Made by a program: the position numbers and the translations under genes. Below, in pieces: positions 21,153 through 29,020 of a stretch of DNA of 64,000 bases. The notes beneath the pieces are model-generated. The model made no database searches and had not been told where the DNA came from. It saw only the letters and a program-made list of their open reading frames with translations. The stretch spans positions 16,464-80,463 of the IMG/VR virus record IMGVR_UViG_3300031758_000040; one strand, 5' to 3'. Source of the stretch: a virus. Positions within the stretch are counted from its first letter, which is position 1. Every line of letters starts with the position of its first letter.

Positions 21153-21411
21153 AGAGTTCTTGGCATCTCTATTGGAGATACGAGAGCGGGACCCATCACT
21201 CTTCATGCAGCTGGTGCTGGAGTCTCTAAAAAGGTTTCCCGACCTGGCAGTAGAGGACGGTCACCAAGTCTCACAAAAGATCTCAGCTCTAAAGACGATG
21301 TTAAGACACTTTGAGAGCGAAGAAAAGTATGAGGACTGTGCTTTCATTAGGGACCTACAAAAAAAGATAGAGGATGAAGAGAAGAGAGGTTTACTTGGTA
21401 ATGAGCAATAG
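21136..21411 (+). CDS. Hypothetical protein with UVR-like motif (91 aa)
   Basis: A 91-residue helical protein overlapping the previous gene by 17 bases. EKYEDCAFIRDLQKKIED matches the UVR-like segment in 9046-9360. The overlap and motif suggest a small protein-interaction module. Confidence 0.8.
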   Translation: MNPQDEEFLASLLEIRERDPSLFMQLVLESLKRFPDLAVEDGHQVSQKISALKTMLRHFESEEKYEDCAFIRDLQKKIEDEEKRGLLGNEQ

Positions 21412-21631
21412 GGAGACCGGTCTCCAGTGGGAGCAAGAACTCGTGGAGACGCTTGCCGTCTGCTCCAACCTGAAGAAGGCATATGAAGTCGGCATGTTCT
21501 TGGGAAGAGTGGCTGATCCTGACTCTAGCTATCGCAAGGTGCTAGAGACGATTAAGGTAAAGGGTGCTTATACCCTTAAGAGCCTGAAGGGAGAACAACA
21601 AGTAACGATAGTAAAGATCAAATATTATTAG
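21401..21631 (+). CDS. Hypothetical protein (76 aa)
   Basis: The start MSNRETGLQWEQ is preferred (11-base overlap with the previous gene); an in-frame ATG at 21374 would overlap 38 bases. The palindrome GGAGACCGGTCTCC lies at 21413-21426, within its first codons. Confidence 0.75.
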   Translation: MSNRETGLQWEQELVETLAVCSNLKKAYEVGMFLGRVADPDSSYRKVLETIKVKGAYTLKSLKGEQQVTIVKIKYY

Positions 21632-21632
21632 G

Positions 21633-21797
21633 ATGAACGATAAAGAAAGATTACAAGCAGTGAGAGACTTTATTACGGGCAGAAAGCTTGCATATGGAGA
21701 GGAGCTGAAAGGCGCCGAGACCGAGGTGGAAGAGTTCGTCTTTTCTCAGATGATTGCGCTGCTCGATGAGGTGAGCTCCATTGCAGAGCAGGAGTAA
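21633..21797 (+). CDS. Small acidic helical protein (54 aa)
   Basis: A 54-residue frame one base after the previous stop. Acidic, helical, unknown. End of the four-gene unit. Confidence 0.65.
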   Translation: MNDKERLQAVRDFITGRKLAYGEELKGAETEVEEFVFSQMIALLDEVSSIAEQE

Positions 21798-21800
21798 AGC

Positions 21801-21858
21801 GTCTCCCGATTTTACCCACGCCAGGATTGTACAAATGCCTGATTCTTGGTTATATTTA
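21801..21858 (+). promoter_or_regulatory. Early promoter for 21881
   Basis: GTCTCCC 21801, TTG 21827, TATATTTA 21851; distance 50. Confidence 0.85.
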
Positions 21859-21880
21859 CTTATAACTTAAAAACAGAAGT

Positions 21881-22798
21881 ATGAAAAGGTATCGCGTACA
21901 ATTTAAGAGAACATCGAGCGCACAACGACGCCCGTCCTTTATGCCAACTAAGACTTTCATGGTTCATGGAGAAAGCCAAGAGGATGCCGAGAAAGTGGCC
22001 AATCAAAAGATCCATGAATACATGTGTAACGTGATCGACTCATACGGAAGAGATTCACGGTCGATGTCCATTGGAACCTATGAGATCGAATCAATCGAGG
22101 TCTCGACTAAGGAGGAGAAGTTTGACCCTAACGTGAAGTCACTTGCGACAAGGAAGAAATACGTGAGCTCCCCTTTCTGTCCAGCTGAAATTCTTTCTAA
22201 GTTTGCAAAGGAGGAGCCGGATCTACAATCCGAAATACTTCGTCACCAAAACACTCTTGACTCCACTCGGCTCGAGATATTGGAGAGATTTTCCAAATCT
22301 TTTAATTGGGTTGAGAGATGCCGAGCGGCTAAACATGAAATGACACCGAAGGATCTTCTAGTCAAGTTATGCGTGGATGAGGACTTCATGGTAAGAAAAG
22401 ATGCACTCGCTAATCTTAAAGAATCTTTTGGTGTTGACGACGAACTAATTGACGTGATCGATGTGGAATACGGGAAAAAGGATCCATATGGAAAGATCCA
22501 GGTCAAGGAGCTATTGGAGTCCGTCTTTGAGATCAAAGAAGAGGTATTCCTAAAAAGCAATGGTCGTCCATGGCATTTCTTTTTCGGGACAACCTTTTGC
22601 TCAACTACTTCTAGACTGATTAGGATTTTACAAGAAGATGAGCTGTCCCCTTTTATCATAAGAGTAGTCGACCCTGCCAGTGAATCTACTCAATATGGAG
22701 GGAGACCCATCAAACTAAGCACGTTAGTAATGGAGAGACTAGGAATCGAGTTTGAGGAATTTCTTAAGTACGCTAGCGGATTTCAAATAAACGAATAA
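21881..22798 (+). CDS. Early protein with LRV-like helical repeats (305 aa)
   Basis: Residues 1-75 form a beta-rich start; residues 85-185 carry LRV-like repeats (VSSPFCPAEILSKFAKE, RLEILERFSKSFNWVERCRAAKHEMTPKDLL); the C-terminal third is unknown. Related in repeat style to 15545-16036. Likely a protein-binding early factor. Confidence 0.8.
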   Translation: MKRYRVQFKRTSSAQRRPSFMPTKTFMVHGESQEDAEKVANQKIHEYMCNVIDSYGRDSRSMSIGTYEIESIEVSTKEEKFDPNVKSLATRKKYVSSPFCPAEILSKFAKEEPDLQSEILRHQNTLDSTRLEILERFSKSFNWVERCRAAKHEMTPKDLLVKLCVDEDFMVRKDALANLKESFGVDDELIDVIDVEYGKKDPYGKIQVKELLESVFEIKEEVFLKSNGRPWHFFFGTTFCSTTSRLIRILQEDELSPFIIRVVDPASESTQYGGRPIKLSTLVMERLGIEFEEFLKYASGFQINE

Positions 22799-22811
22799 TC
22801 TTTCAACAGGA

Positions 22812-22843
22812 TTGTACAAATGCTCAAGCGTTTATTATATTTA
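22812..22843 (+). promoter_or_regulatory. Early promoter for 22868 without GTCTCCC box
   Basis: TTG 22812, TATATTTA 22836, leader; no box upstream. Confidence 0.75.
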
Positions 22844-22867
22844 CTTATAACTTAAAAACAAAAGCAG

Positions 22868-23164
22868 ATGAATACCGCAACAACAACGATTGATGGACTC
22901 TTTGATTGGTACATGGGATCGAATTGGATGGAGAACTGGCAAGTAACGAATACTATGTTAGTTGATGGAGTCCATGCCCAAAGTATAGGAGCCGACGATT
23001 ATGGAACTAGCACCCTTGAGAAATTAGTAGAGCTAATGGAAACAGAGGTAGAGCTAACCGGCAGAAAGAATCACTTTGATGATATCTGGGAAATCTCATT
23101 TATGCTTGAAGGAAAGTCATATAGCATAACGGCAACCGCGTTTTTTGGAGAAGAGGGTTACTGA
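22868..23164 (+). CDS. Hypothetical protein (98 aa)
   Basis: A 98-residue Trp- and Thr-rich protein; alpha/beta, not recognised. Confidence 0.85.
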   Translation: MNTATTTIDGLFDWYMGSNWMENWQVTNTMLVDGVHAQSIGADDYGTSTLEKLVELMETEVELTGRKNHFDDIWEISFMLEGKSYSITATAFFGEEGY

Positions 23165-23180
23165 GCCGACTTGGCACCGA

Positions 23181-23238
23181 GTCTCCTGAATTTACCCATC
23201 ATAGGATTGTACTCATACCCAAGTTTTTATTATATTTA
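23181..23238 (+). promoter_or_regulatory. Early promoter for the 23263-23993 operon
   Basis: GTCTCC 23181, TTG 23207, TATATTTA 23231; distance 50. Confidence 0.85.
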
Positions 23239-23262
23239 CTTATAACTTAAAAACAAAAGCAG

Positions 23263-23505
23263 ATGACTAAAGAAGAATTCAAAGCCGGTGTTCTATTCCT
23301 ACTCAAGGTAAAGAACGATTTCCAACTCAATCCTAATAGCTCAGGTTATTTGGGCTTCCTAAACTGTGGAGAGGATATTACCGACGATCCTGGATTCATG
23401 GTCCTGGTCAAGAATCAGGAAGAGTTTGAGCCCATCATGGAAGGACTTGGACTGGACACAGAAGAGGGCATCCACGAGGAAGAGACAGTATTCATTCTAA
23501 AGTAG
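23263..23505 (+). CDS. Hypothetical protein (80 aa)
   Basis: An 80-residue acidic protein, first of three co-transcribed genes. Not recognised. Confidence 0.8.
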   Translation: MTKEEFKAGVLFLLKVKNDFQLNPNSSGYLGFLNCGEDITDDPGFMVLVKNQEEFEPIMEGLGLDTEEGIHEEETVFILK

Positions 23506-23510
23506 TGGCG

Positions 23511-23714
23511 ATGACTAGACAGGAGATATTAGACCTCATCCAAAAGATCGACGCAAGGATAGAGTTCCTAAAGAACGATAAGACTGTTTGGACCATGGCA
23601 TGGGAAGGCAGCACCTACAATCACGGTCCCTACCTACGTAGGCTCGAGACCAAGAGACTCAAGGGCAGGCTAAAGACCCTAAACAAGAAGTTAACCCGAT
23701 TAGAAAACCAATAA
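23511..23714 (+). CDS. Basic helical hypothetical protein (67 aa)
   Basis: Start MTRQEILDLIQK (a GTG two codons upstream overlaps the previous stop by one base). Two Lys/Arg-rich helices, possibly a helical hairpin. Confidence 0.75.
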   Translation: MTRQEILDLIQKIDARIEFLKNDKTVWTMAWEGSTYNHGPYLRRLETKRLKGRLKTLNKKLTRLENQ

Positions 23715-23723
23715 GCAGGAAAG

Positions 23724-23993
23724 ATGGAACAGAAACACGCAGAGACGATAGGACAGATCATCGATAGATTCGATTTTCAAAAGGTGCACGACTACATGGT
23801 ACAGGTTGATTGGAAATGGAGAGGTGAGATGCCGACGATAGATGATTTAAAAAGAACTGCGGCGATTCTTCTAGTCAACGCAATGCAGAATTCAGAAGAG
23901 ACTATGTCTACAGGGACAGGTGGGTTCAGAGCCTATAAGTTTCCGTGGGGCGTGGAGCTCGTCTTCGCGATGGAGACTAAGGCAACCTTCTAG
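23724..23993 (+). CDS. Hypothetical protein (89 aa)
   Basis: An 89-residue alpha/beta protein ten bases after the preceding gene; last of the operon. Unknown. Confidence 0.8.
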   Translation: MEQKHAETIGQIIDRFDFQKVHDYMVQVDWKWRGEMPTIDDLKRTAAILLVNAMQNSEETMSTGTGGFRAYKFPWGVELVFAMETKATF

Positions 23994-23997
23994 CCAG

Positions 23998-24055
23998 GTC
24001 TCCCGAAAGTTTACTCCGTAGAAGTGTACAATACTAATTAGTCTTTGTATATTTA
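23998..24055 (+). promoter_or_regulatory. Early promoter for 24077
   Basis: GTCTCCC 23998, GTG in place of TTG at 24024, TATATTTA 24048; distance 50. ACTCCGTAG lies between box and -33. Confidence 0.75.
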
Positions 24056-24076
24056 CTTATAACTTAAATCAAACCC

Positions 24077-24283
24077 ATGAAAGCATTCAGCATTTTTGTA
24101 GACCCAGAAAAGGTGGACTCAGTAATACACGAGCTAGAGTACGAAGGATTGGAGTGGACTCATCTTGGCGCAGGAGGCCCATCCGCAATCGTCTACTTTA
24201 AGGGAGAGCAGCCCGCACTCAACTCTTTTTTAGAGAACAACTCTTTCGAGATCGAGGCTCACCATGTAACGGAAGAGGAATAG
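24077..24283 (+). CDS. Hypothetical protein (68 aa)
   Basis: A 68-residue alpha/beta protein. Its final codons (HHVTEEE) and the following promoter are duplicated downstream at 24586. Confidence 0.8.
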   Translation: MKAFSIFVDPEKVDSVIHELEYEGLEWTHLGAGGPSAIVYFKGEQPALNSFLENNSFEIEAHHVTEEE

Positions 24284-24362
24284 CGTCTCTTGATTTCTGC
24301 CACGGCAGGATTGTACAAGTCACAAGAATCTTAGTATATTTATACTATAACTTAAAAGCAGA
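24268..24362 (+). repeat. Promoter duplication, copy 1
   Basis: Covers the last codons of 24077-24283, the GTCTCT box, -33, -7 and leader. Copy 2 at 24586-24682 is nearly identical, and the promoter half recurs a third time at 24955-25010. Confidence 0.85.
24285..24342 (+). promoter_or_regulatory. Early promoter for 24367
   Basis: GTCTCT 24285, TTG 24311, TATATTTA 24335; distance 50. Confidence 0.85.
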
Positions 24363-24366
24363 AACC

Positions 24367-24582
24367 ATGAAGAAATTATTTTGCGTAGTAGTATCAGATG
24401 AGGGATACTCAGTTGGGCTAGATAGCCCGGTTATCTTTCATATCAAATGCAAAGAGTCCGAGCAGGCCGAAGATGAGGTTAAAAAGATGATGGCAGATGA
24501 ATACGGATATGACGAGGAAGTGATTGATGAGCTTGATATATTTTCGTTTGAAGTAACTGATGTTGATATTATTGAAATTTAG
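24367..24582 (+). CDS. Small acidic hypothetical protein (71 aa)
   Basis: A 71-residue probable paralogue of 8231-8419 (hydrophobic start, acidic helix with YDEEVIDEL, beta ending). No known role. Confidence 0.8.
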   Translation: MKKLFCVVVSDEGYSVGLDSPVIFHIKCKESEQAEDEVKKMMADEYGYDEEVIDELDIFSFEVTDVDIIEI

Positions 24583-24585
24583 AAA

Positions 24586-24682
24586 CCATGTAACGGAAGA
24601 GGAATAACGTCTCTTGATTTCTGTCACGGCAGGATTGTACAAGTCACAAGAATCTTAGTATATTTACTTATAACTTAAAAAC
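24586..24682 (+). repeat. Promoter duplication, copy 2
   Basis: Contains a non-translated fossil of the 3' end of gene 24077-24283 (ATGTAACGGAAGAGGAATAA) ahead of the promoter. Confidence 0.85.
24609..24666 (+). promoter_or_regulatory. Early promoter for 24691
   Basis: GTCTCT 24609, TTG 24635, TATATTTA 24659; distance 50. Confidence 0.85.
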
Positions 24683-24690
24683 AAAAGCAG

Positions 24691-24924
24691 ATGAAAACAC
24701 CAAGATTTGAATTGCTCAAGCAAGAAGAAAAGAACCCAGTAATCGTACGTGAATACATATTAAACGACGAGGAAGAGGAGATCACGATTGTCTACACCGA
24801 GATCTTGACTCAGGAAGAAGCTGTCATCGATACCTTCATGACTGACCAGTATGGAGACACCTTCAGTGAGGACGAGTATCCGGGTCTACTCAAAGAAGTG
24901 CAGGACTTTCTCTTCCCGCAGTAG
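24691..24924 (+). CDS. Acidic hypothetical protein (77 aa)
   Basis: A 77-residue acidic protein in its own cassette; unknown. Confidence 0.8.
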   Translation: MKTPRFELLKQEEKNPVIVREYILNDEEEEITIVYTEILTQEEAVIDTFMTDQYGDTFSEDEYPGLLKEVQDFLFPQ

Positions 24925-24932
24925 GCGGCACC

Positions 24933-24990
24933 GTCTCCCGACTTTTAGGTCCACTGGATTGTACAAGTCACAAGAATCTTAGTATATTTA
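24933..24990 (+). promoter_or_regulatory. Early promoter for 25018
   Basis: GTCTCCC 24933, TTG 24959, TATATTTA 24983; distance 50. Confidence 0.85.
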
Positions 24991-25017
24991 CTATATAAAC
25001 TTAAAAACAAAAGCAGC

Positions 25018-25449
25018 ATGGCAACAAGATCAAGAATCGCAATGGAGCAAGAGGACGGCTCAGTTCTCTCAGTATACTGTCACAGTGACGGTTACATCGA
25101 ATACAACGGGTTCATCCTACACACCCACTATCAAGACCCAGAGAAGGTGAAGGACCTCATCGCTCTAGGAGACCTATCGCTACTGGGCAAGAAGGTGCAC
25201 CCAACCGGCCCACACGGCTTCGACTATGACCAGCGGGAGAAGGGAGTCACAGTCGCATACGGCAGAGACCGAGGTGAGGACGACACTGATCCACGTAAGG
25301 ACGAGTCAGTCTCTTCATTCTTTAAGTCAGACATCGAGGAGTATGGATACCTGTTCACTCAGGAGGGAGAGTGGCTCGTGAAGACCTCTCACAATGATGA
25401 GGACCCTGTTCCACTCAATCTAGTAATCTCAGGAGTAATCGAATTTTAG
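25018..25449 (+). CDS. Conserved MATRSRI-type phage protein (143 aa)
   Basis: MATRSRIAMEQEDGSVLSVY, CHSDGYIEYNG, LIALGDLSLLGKKV and FDYDQREKGVTVAYGRDRGE match a family I recognise from many phages and plasmids, with no assigned function. Co-transcribed with 25455. Confidence 0.88.
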   Translation: MATRSRIAMEQEDGSVLSVYCHSDGYIEYNGFILHTHYQDPEKVKDLIALGDLSLLGKKVHPTGPHGFDYDQREKGVTVAYGRDRGEDDTDPRKDESVSSFFKSDIEEYGYLFTQEGEWLVKTSHNDEDPVPLNLVISGVIEF

Positions 25450-25454
25450 GAGAC

Positions 25455-25640
25455 ATGTGGTACGAGATAAACGTAAGCAAGGATGGGAAGCATTACTTCT
25501 CCACTGATAAGAGATCGATAACTACGGTTGCCAGAGCGCTTGATGTCAGAGAGAGATTAAAGATGGCCATGCCCGAAGAGGAAGGCTTTGAGTACACCAT
25601 AACACAGTGGCAGACTGTTGGAGTTCAGATAAGTAATTAG
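25455..25640 (+). CDS. Hypothetical protein (61 aa)
   Basis: A 61-residue protein five bases after the preceding stop; beta-helix-beta pattern. Unknown. Confidence 0.75.
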   Translation: MWYEINVSKDGKHYFSTDKRSITTVARALDVRERLKMAMPEEEGFEYTITQWQTVGVQISN

Positions 25641-25666
25641 ACCTAGGTTCCTGCTTTTCCGGGTCG

Positions 25667-25696
25667 GCCAGCTTCGCAAGAGGCTGGCTTTTTTGT
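25667..25696 (+). terminator. Intrinsic terminator after 25455-25640
   Basis: GCCAGC / GCTGGC, ten-base loop, T6; ACTCCGTAG follows. Confidence 0.75.
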
Positions 25697-25734
25697 TTTA
25701 CTCCGTAGTAATGGAGCTAGTCCAGGCAGGTCGC

Positions 25735-25792
25735 GTCTCCCGAATTTACTCACGCCAGGATTGTACATTTGGGTTCTTTAGTAGTATATTTA
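25735..25792 (+). promoter_or_regulatory. Early promoter for 25819 (last of the series)
   Basis: GTCTCC 25735, TTG 25761, TATATTTA 25785; distance 50. Confidence 0.85.
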
Positions 25793-25818
25793 CTATATAA
25801 ACTTAAAAACAAAAGCAG

Positions 25819-26244
25819 ATGAAAAAAGTATTTTTAATCAGGTTCGGAATGCCAATTCCAACTCAAGGTGACCAACAAGCAATCGAACGTATCGGGTGTA
25901 GAGAGACCTCTGTGGGAGCAGGTTCTCCGTTTGGTGTCATATCAATCATCGGTACTGACAAGAGTCCCGCACAGATCGTGCAGATCTTTAAGGAGGTTGA
26001 GGCCGAAATGGAGGATCAGTTACCAATCATCGTGTGGGTCGAGGGCGATCAGGCCTCTGCCAACCTAAGTGAGGGTTTCTTTGAGCACTTCAAACCCATG
26101 AGCGCGGAGTGGGACAGGGAATTCGGTAACGTCAAGAAGAAGTGTACCATGAGTCTCGACGAGTTGCTAGACTTGGTGCAAGCTAAAGGACTTCAGAACT
26201 TCACAGCGGAAGAACTTCAGAGACTGAAAGATTTATCGCAATAA
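25819..26244 (+). CDS. Hypothetical protein (141 aa)
   Basis: A 141-residue alpha/beta protein ending in a helical LDELLDLVQAKGLQNFTAEE region. Unknown function; precedes the replication/recombination-like pair. Confidence 0.85.
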   Translation: MKKVFLIRFGMPIPTQGDQQAIERIGCRETSVGAGSPFGVISIIGTDKSPAQIVQIFKEVEAEMEDQLPIIVWVEGDQASANLSEGFFEHFKPMSAEWDREFGNVKKKCTMSLDELLDLVQAKGLQNFTAEELQRLKDLSQ

Positions 26245-26249
26245 GTTTT

Positions 26250-26278
26250 AAAGTTTACCGGAAATTTAGTACTATAAT
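26250..26278 (+). promoter_or_regulatory. TATAAT-type promoter for the RecA-fold ATPase
   Basis: TTTTAAAGTTTACCGGAAAT then TATAAT at 26273-26278. A sister sequence precedes 27505. Confidence 0.55.
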
Positions 26279-26309
26279 CTTAAGTCAAACCAATAAAAAA
26301 AGCAGAATT

Positions 26310-27428
26310 ATGATTGAAATCACAGGAGGAAAGAAGGAGCAAATCGTTAGACAGTGGTTTAATGACGCTTACGAAGGAGTCGTGCCGACTCGCTCAAAGG
26401 TACTGGACCTGTTCCAGGAATTCGACGCGGGTGAAAGGCCCGAGGAGATCTCATACGGGCTCTTCAATGGAGTCATCAAGAAGATCGTGGCCGAGGGTCA
26501 CTACGAACGCAGCGAACATACTGCATCAGTTCACTCCGTAGTAGAGCCTCAGATAGTAAGGGTGGAGGACATGGAGTTCCCTAACTTCGGTCTCTTCCGT
26601 ACAGGCAAAAAGATCGACGATCTCTTCTCAGACCATGAGGAAGGTGGCGGTATCTACGGCGGTACTGTGAACATCGTCATCGGCGAGTCAGGCGTCGGTA
26701 AGTCAACTGTCATGCTGGATCTCTTGGCATCTGTCGTGGACCAAAACCCCGAGGCAAGGATCCTATACATCTCCAGCGAGATGACCAGAAACGACATCAT
26801 GTTCTACTATCGTAAGACCCCTGCCATCGGTCGCGTGCCCACACTCTTGCTCATGGATTACGTGAAGTCTAATCAGCTTGCACCCGTCCTCGAGAAGACC
26901 TTCAACGGCGACTACGACATCATCCTCTTAGACTCTTATCAGGACGTGTTAGTAAAGCTCAAGGAAGTACATGGTTGGAAGTCAACTAAAGCCGAGTCGT
27001 GGATGACTAACATGATGATCGATGCGGCAGAGAAGAACGGCTGTGCAGTGTTGGCCATCCAGCACATGACGAAGGGAGGGCAGTACGTTGGTTCTACATA
27101 TCTTAAGCATGCAACTACGGCAATGGTTGAGATCCGTTTCGACTCGACTGGCCTACGCTACCTAGAGTTCTCAAAGAACCGTCGAGGCGGCAGCGGTACG
27201 GGCAAACGTCTCTACTACAAGCTGAACGAGGAAGGTCAGGTGGTGTACGACGTTACACGCTATGCTGAGACCGAGGAGCTACGCTCAATGGAGAACGTCG
27301 AGACCTTGCGTCAGCAGGACTTGAGCCTACGCTTTGAGCAGGTCTTCTTGGGCAGAACGTTCGACGATCACTCCGTAGAAGAGGAGGATCAGGACCTAGT
27401 AGAAATCGAAGGGGACGACGAAAATTAA
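26310..27428 (+). CDS. RecA/DnaB-superfamily ATPase
   Basis: A 372-residue protein. Residues 1-70 are a helical N-terminal domain; residues 90-320 form a RecA-type core with Walker A GESGVGKST (125-133), ILYISSEM after it, Walker B YDIILLDS (202-209) and a sensor-like LAIQHMTKGG. A 50-residue acidic tail follows. DnaB/RadA/UvsX-like proteins use this core for unwinding or strand exchange; the SSEMT...R...K pattern is nearest to RadA/DnaB. The exact role (helicase, recombination mediator) is unresolved. Two ACTCCGTAG motifs lie in linker regions. Confidence 0.9.
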   Translation: MIEITGGKKEQIVRQWFNDAYEGVVPTRSKVLDLFQEFDAGERPEEISYGLFNGVIKKIVAEGHYERSEHTASVHSVVEPQIVRVEDMEFPNFGLFRTGKKIDDLFSDHEEGGGIYGGTVNIVIGESGVGKSTVMLDLLASVVDQNPEARILYISSEMTRNDIMFYYRKTPAIGRVPTLLLMDYVKSNQLAPVLEKTFNGDYDIILLDSYQDVLVKLKEVHGWKSTKAESWMTNMMIDAAEKNGCAVLAIQHMTKGGQYVGSTYLKHATTAMVEIRFDSTGLRYLEFSKNRRGGSGTGKRLYYKLNEEGQVVYDVTRYAETEELRSMENVETLRQQDLSLRFEQVFLGRTFDDHSVEEEDQDLVEIEGDDEN

Positions 27429-27429
27429 T

Positions 27430-27477
27430 CGTCCCCAAATTTTAAAGTAGACCAGAAAATTAGTATAATATAAATAA
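27430..27477 (+). promoter_or_regulatory. Composite promoter (TATAAT and TATAAATAA) for 27505
   Basis: TTTTAAAGTAGACCAGAAAA, TATAAT 27464-27469 overlapping TATAAATAA 27469-27477. Confidence 0.55.
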
Positions 27478-27504
27478 GTCAAATCAACTAAAAACAAAGA
27501 GACA

Positions 27505-28680
27505 ATGAGAGAAGTAACACAATCACAATTCGATGCCATTCGCGAGGCGATGGTGTCCAACGAGTTTGCTACTAAAGAGGTGCCTACCTCAGCGATCAAG
27601 CTCAGCGACCAATCGTTCCTTAAGGGTCAGATAGAGGTGTCAGGCCAGCCAGTCAAGGTGGCTCAGAACTTCTTTATCAAGCTAGCGAGCATGATGAAGA
27701 TGAACGCCTCCCTTACTCGAGAGTTCATCAAGAACGAGGACGGCAAGGTTGCTGCAGCACTGATGAACGCACTAAACGATTATCGTCAGCGTCAGGGCGG
27801 AGCTTCAGTCCTGCTAATAGCGAACGTTAGCACTCGCGAGATCGTCGACGTCTGCGATCCTAAGCGTTACCGTCGAGTGACCACCGACTCGCTCTTCGAT
27901 ATCACGAGCAAGATCATGAACGAGCACCCTTCCCTGATGATAGAGACCATCGACCACAACCCTTACTCCGGCTCGGTCGAGATCAACTTCTTAAATCAAA
28001 ACGAGGTAGGTTTCCCAGGAGCAGGCAAGGACGAGTTCTTTAAGTTCGGCTTCTCCATCATGCAGACCACTCGTGACACCATCATTGAGACCTACAACCA
28101 GAGATTAGTATGCTCCAATGGGTTACGAGTAAGCCTAGGAAGCGGAGCCATCGGTGGAAACCGTGACCTAAACTTCGCAGAGAAGTTTCGTCTAGGAGGC
28201 ACAGATGCCGAGGACATTCGTACCTTCCTTAACAACATAGAAGCGATGAAGAAGGCGGACTTTGTTCCATTAGGCTTTCAACAGTCATTGGAACGTGCGG
28301 TCTCCACTAAAGCGAGTCTTACTGAAGTTGAGCAGGCAATGCTAAGCGTGCAGCGCAAGGTGAAGGAGGACGACCCACAGTTCAAGAAGAACTTCATCGA
28401 TGCGGTGCAACGCAACTACTTCGACGGCTACAACAATACCATGGCCAGAATAGTGCAAAAGGGTCAGGACCCAATGAAGCTGAACGATCGCCAGAAGAGC
28501 TTCATCCGAACGGGCATGTCGATCTGGGATGTCGTGAACTCCTTGACCTACTTGGGATCCAACAACTCGGGAATTGAATTAGAGAACAAATACGAATTAA
28601 AGGCAGCTGCTGGCCAGCTCTTCGCAAAAGGAGCTAACAGCGGATATGACTTACAGTTCGCAGACTACGCGACCTTGTAA
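27505..28680 (+). CDS. DUF932-like phage protein (391 aa)
   Basis: A 391-residue protein. FKFGFSIMQTTRDTIIETYNQ, RLVCSNGLRVS and the length fit DUF932, a family found in phages and conjugative elements and related by eye to plasmid/phage replication-associated proteins; function unknown. It follows the RecA-fold ATPase, suggesting DNA metabolism. Ends before a terminator. Confidence 0.85.
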   Translation: MREVTQSQFDAIREAMVSNEFATKEVPTSAIKLSDQSFLKGQIEVSGQPVKVAQNFFIKLASMMKMNASLTREFIKNEDGKVAAALMNALNDYRQRQGGASVLLIANVSTREIVDVCDPKRYRRVTTDSLFDITSKIMNEHPSLMIETIDHNPYSGSVEINFLNQNEVGFPGAGKDEFFKFGFSIMQTTRDTIIETYNQRLVCSNGLRVSLGSGAIGGNRDLNFAEKFRLGGTDAEDIRTFLNNIEAMKKADFVPLGFQQSLERAVSTKASLTEVEQAMLSVQRKVKEDDPQFKKNFIDAVQRNYFDGYNNTMARIVQKGQDPMKLNDRQKSFIRTGMSIWDVVNSLTYLGSNNSGIELENKYELKAAAGQLFAKGANSGYDLQFADYATL

Positions 28681-28700
28681 GGTTGGTTTGACTTGAGAAG

Positions 28701-28725
28701 AGGGAGCTTAACGGCTCCCTTTTTT
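28701..28725 (+). terminator. Intrinsic terminator after the DUF932-like gene
   Basis: AGGGAGC / GCTCCCT, T6; ACTCCGTAG follows at 28739. Confidence 0.8.
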
Positions 28726-28739
28726 GGCTCATACTTTTA

Positions 28740-29020
28740 CTCCGTAGTAGGGAGTCTCTGGTATCGCGCGTCGTAACCCGCCTGCGGGTGCCCGTACACG
28801 GGAGACCCGAGGAGTCTCCCGATTTCTACCGCTAGCCGGGTCTCCCGGTTCCCCTGCCCGCCGAGACTTCTGGGAGCCCTGGCTACCATGGCGCGCGGAG
28901 CTCAACCAAGAGGGACACCGTTTCCCTGGACGAGGCTCGTTAATCTGACCGGTAGATACTAATGAGATGCAAGAAAGGGCCTCCCTAAGAGACCCTTCTA
29001 GACTGTAGAACTGTTGTCTG
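28740..29020. other. Gene-free repeat region with GTCTCCC boxes and 55-base repeat
   Basis: About 280 bases with no supported gene. It holds CGGGAGAC / GTCTCCCG inverted (28798-28820), a further GGGTCTCCCGG at 28838-28848, and copy 2 of the 55-base repeat (28851-28905). No TATATTTA lies 40-60 bases downstream of any box. Confidence 0.6.
28851..28905 (+). repeat. ~55-base GC-rich repeat, copy 2
   Basis: CCCCTGCCCGCCGAGAC ... ACCATGGCGCGCGGAGCTCAA; partner of 13324-13378. Confidence 0.65.

Noticed and set aside
24268-25010. Three spaced near-identical repeats as a CRISPR array
   Set aside because: The repeats are promoters with genes as 'spacers' of unequal length; no cas genes.
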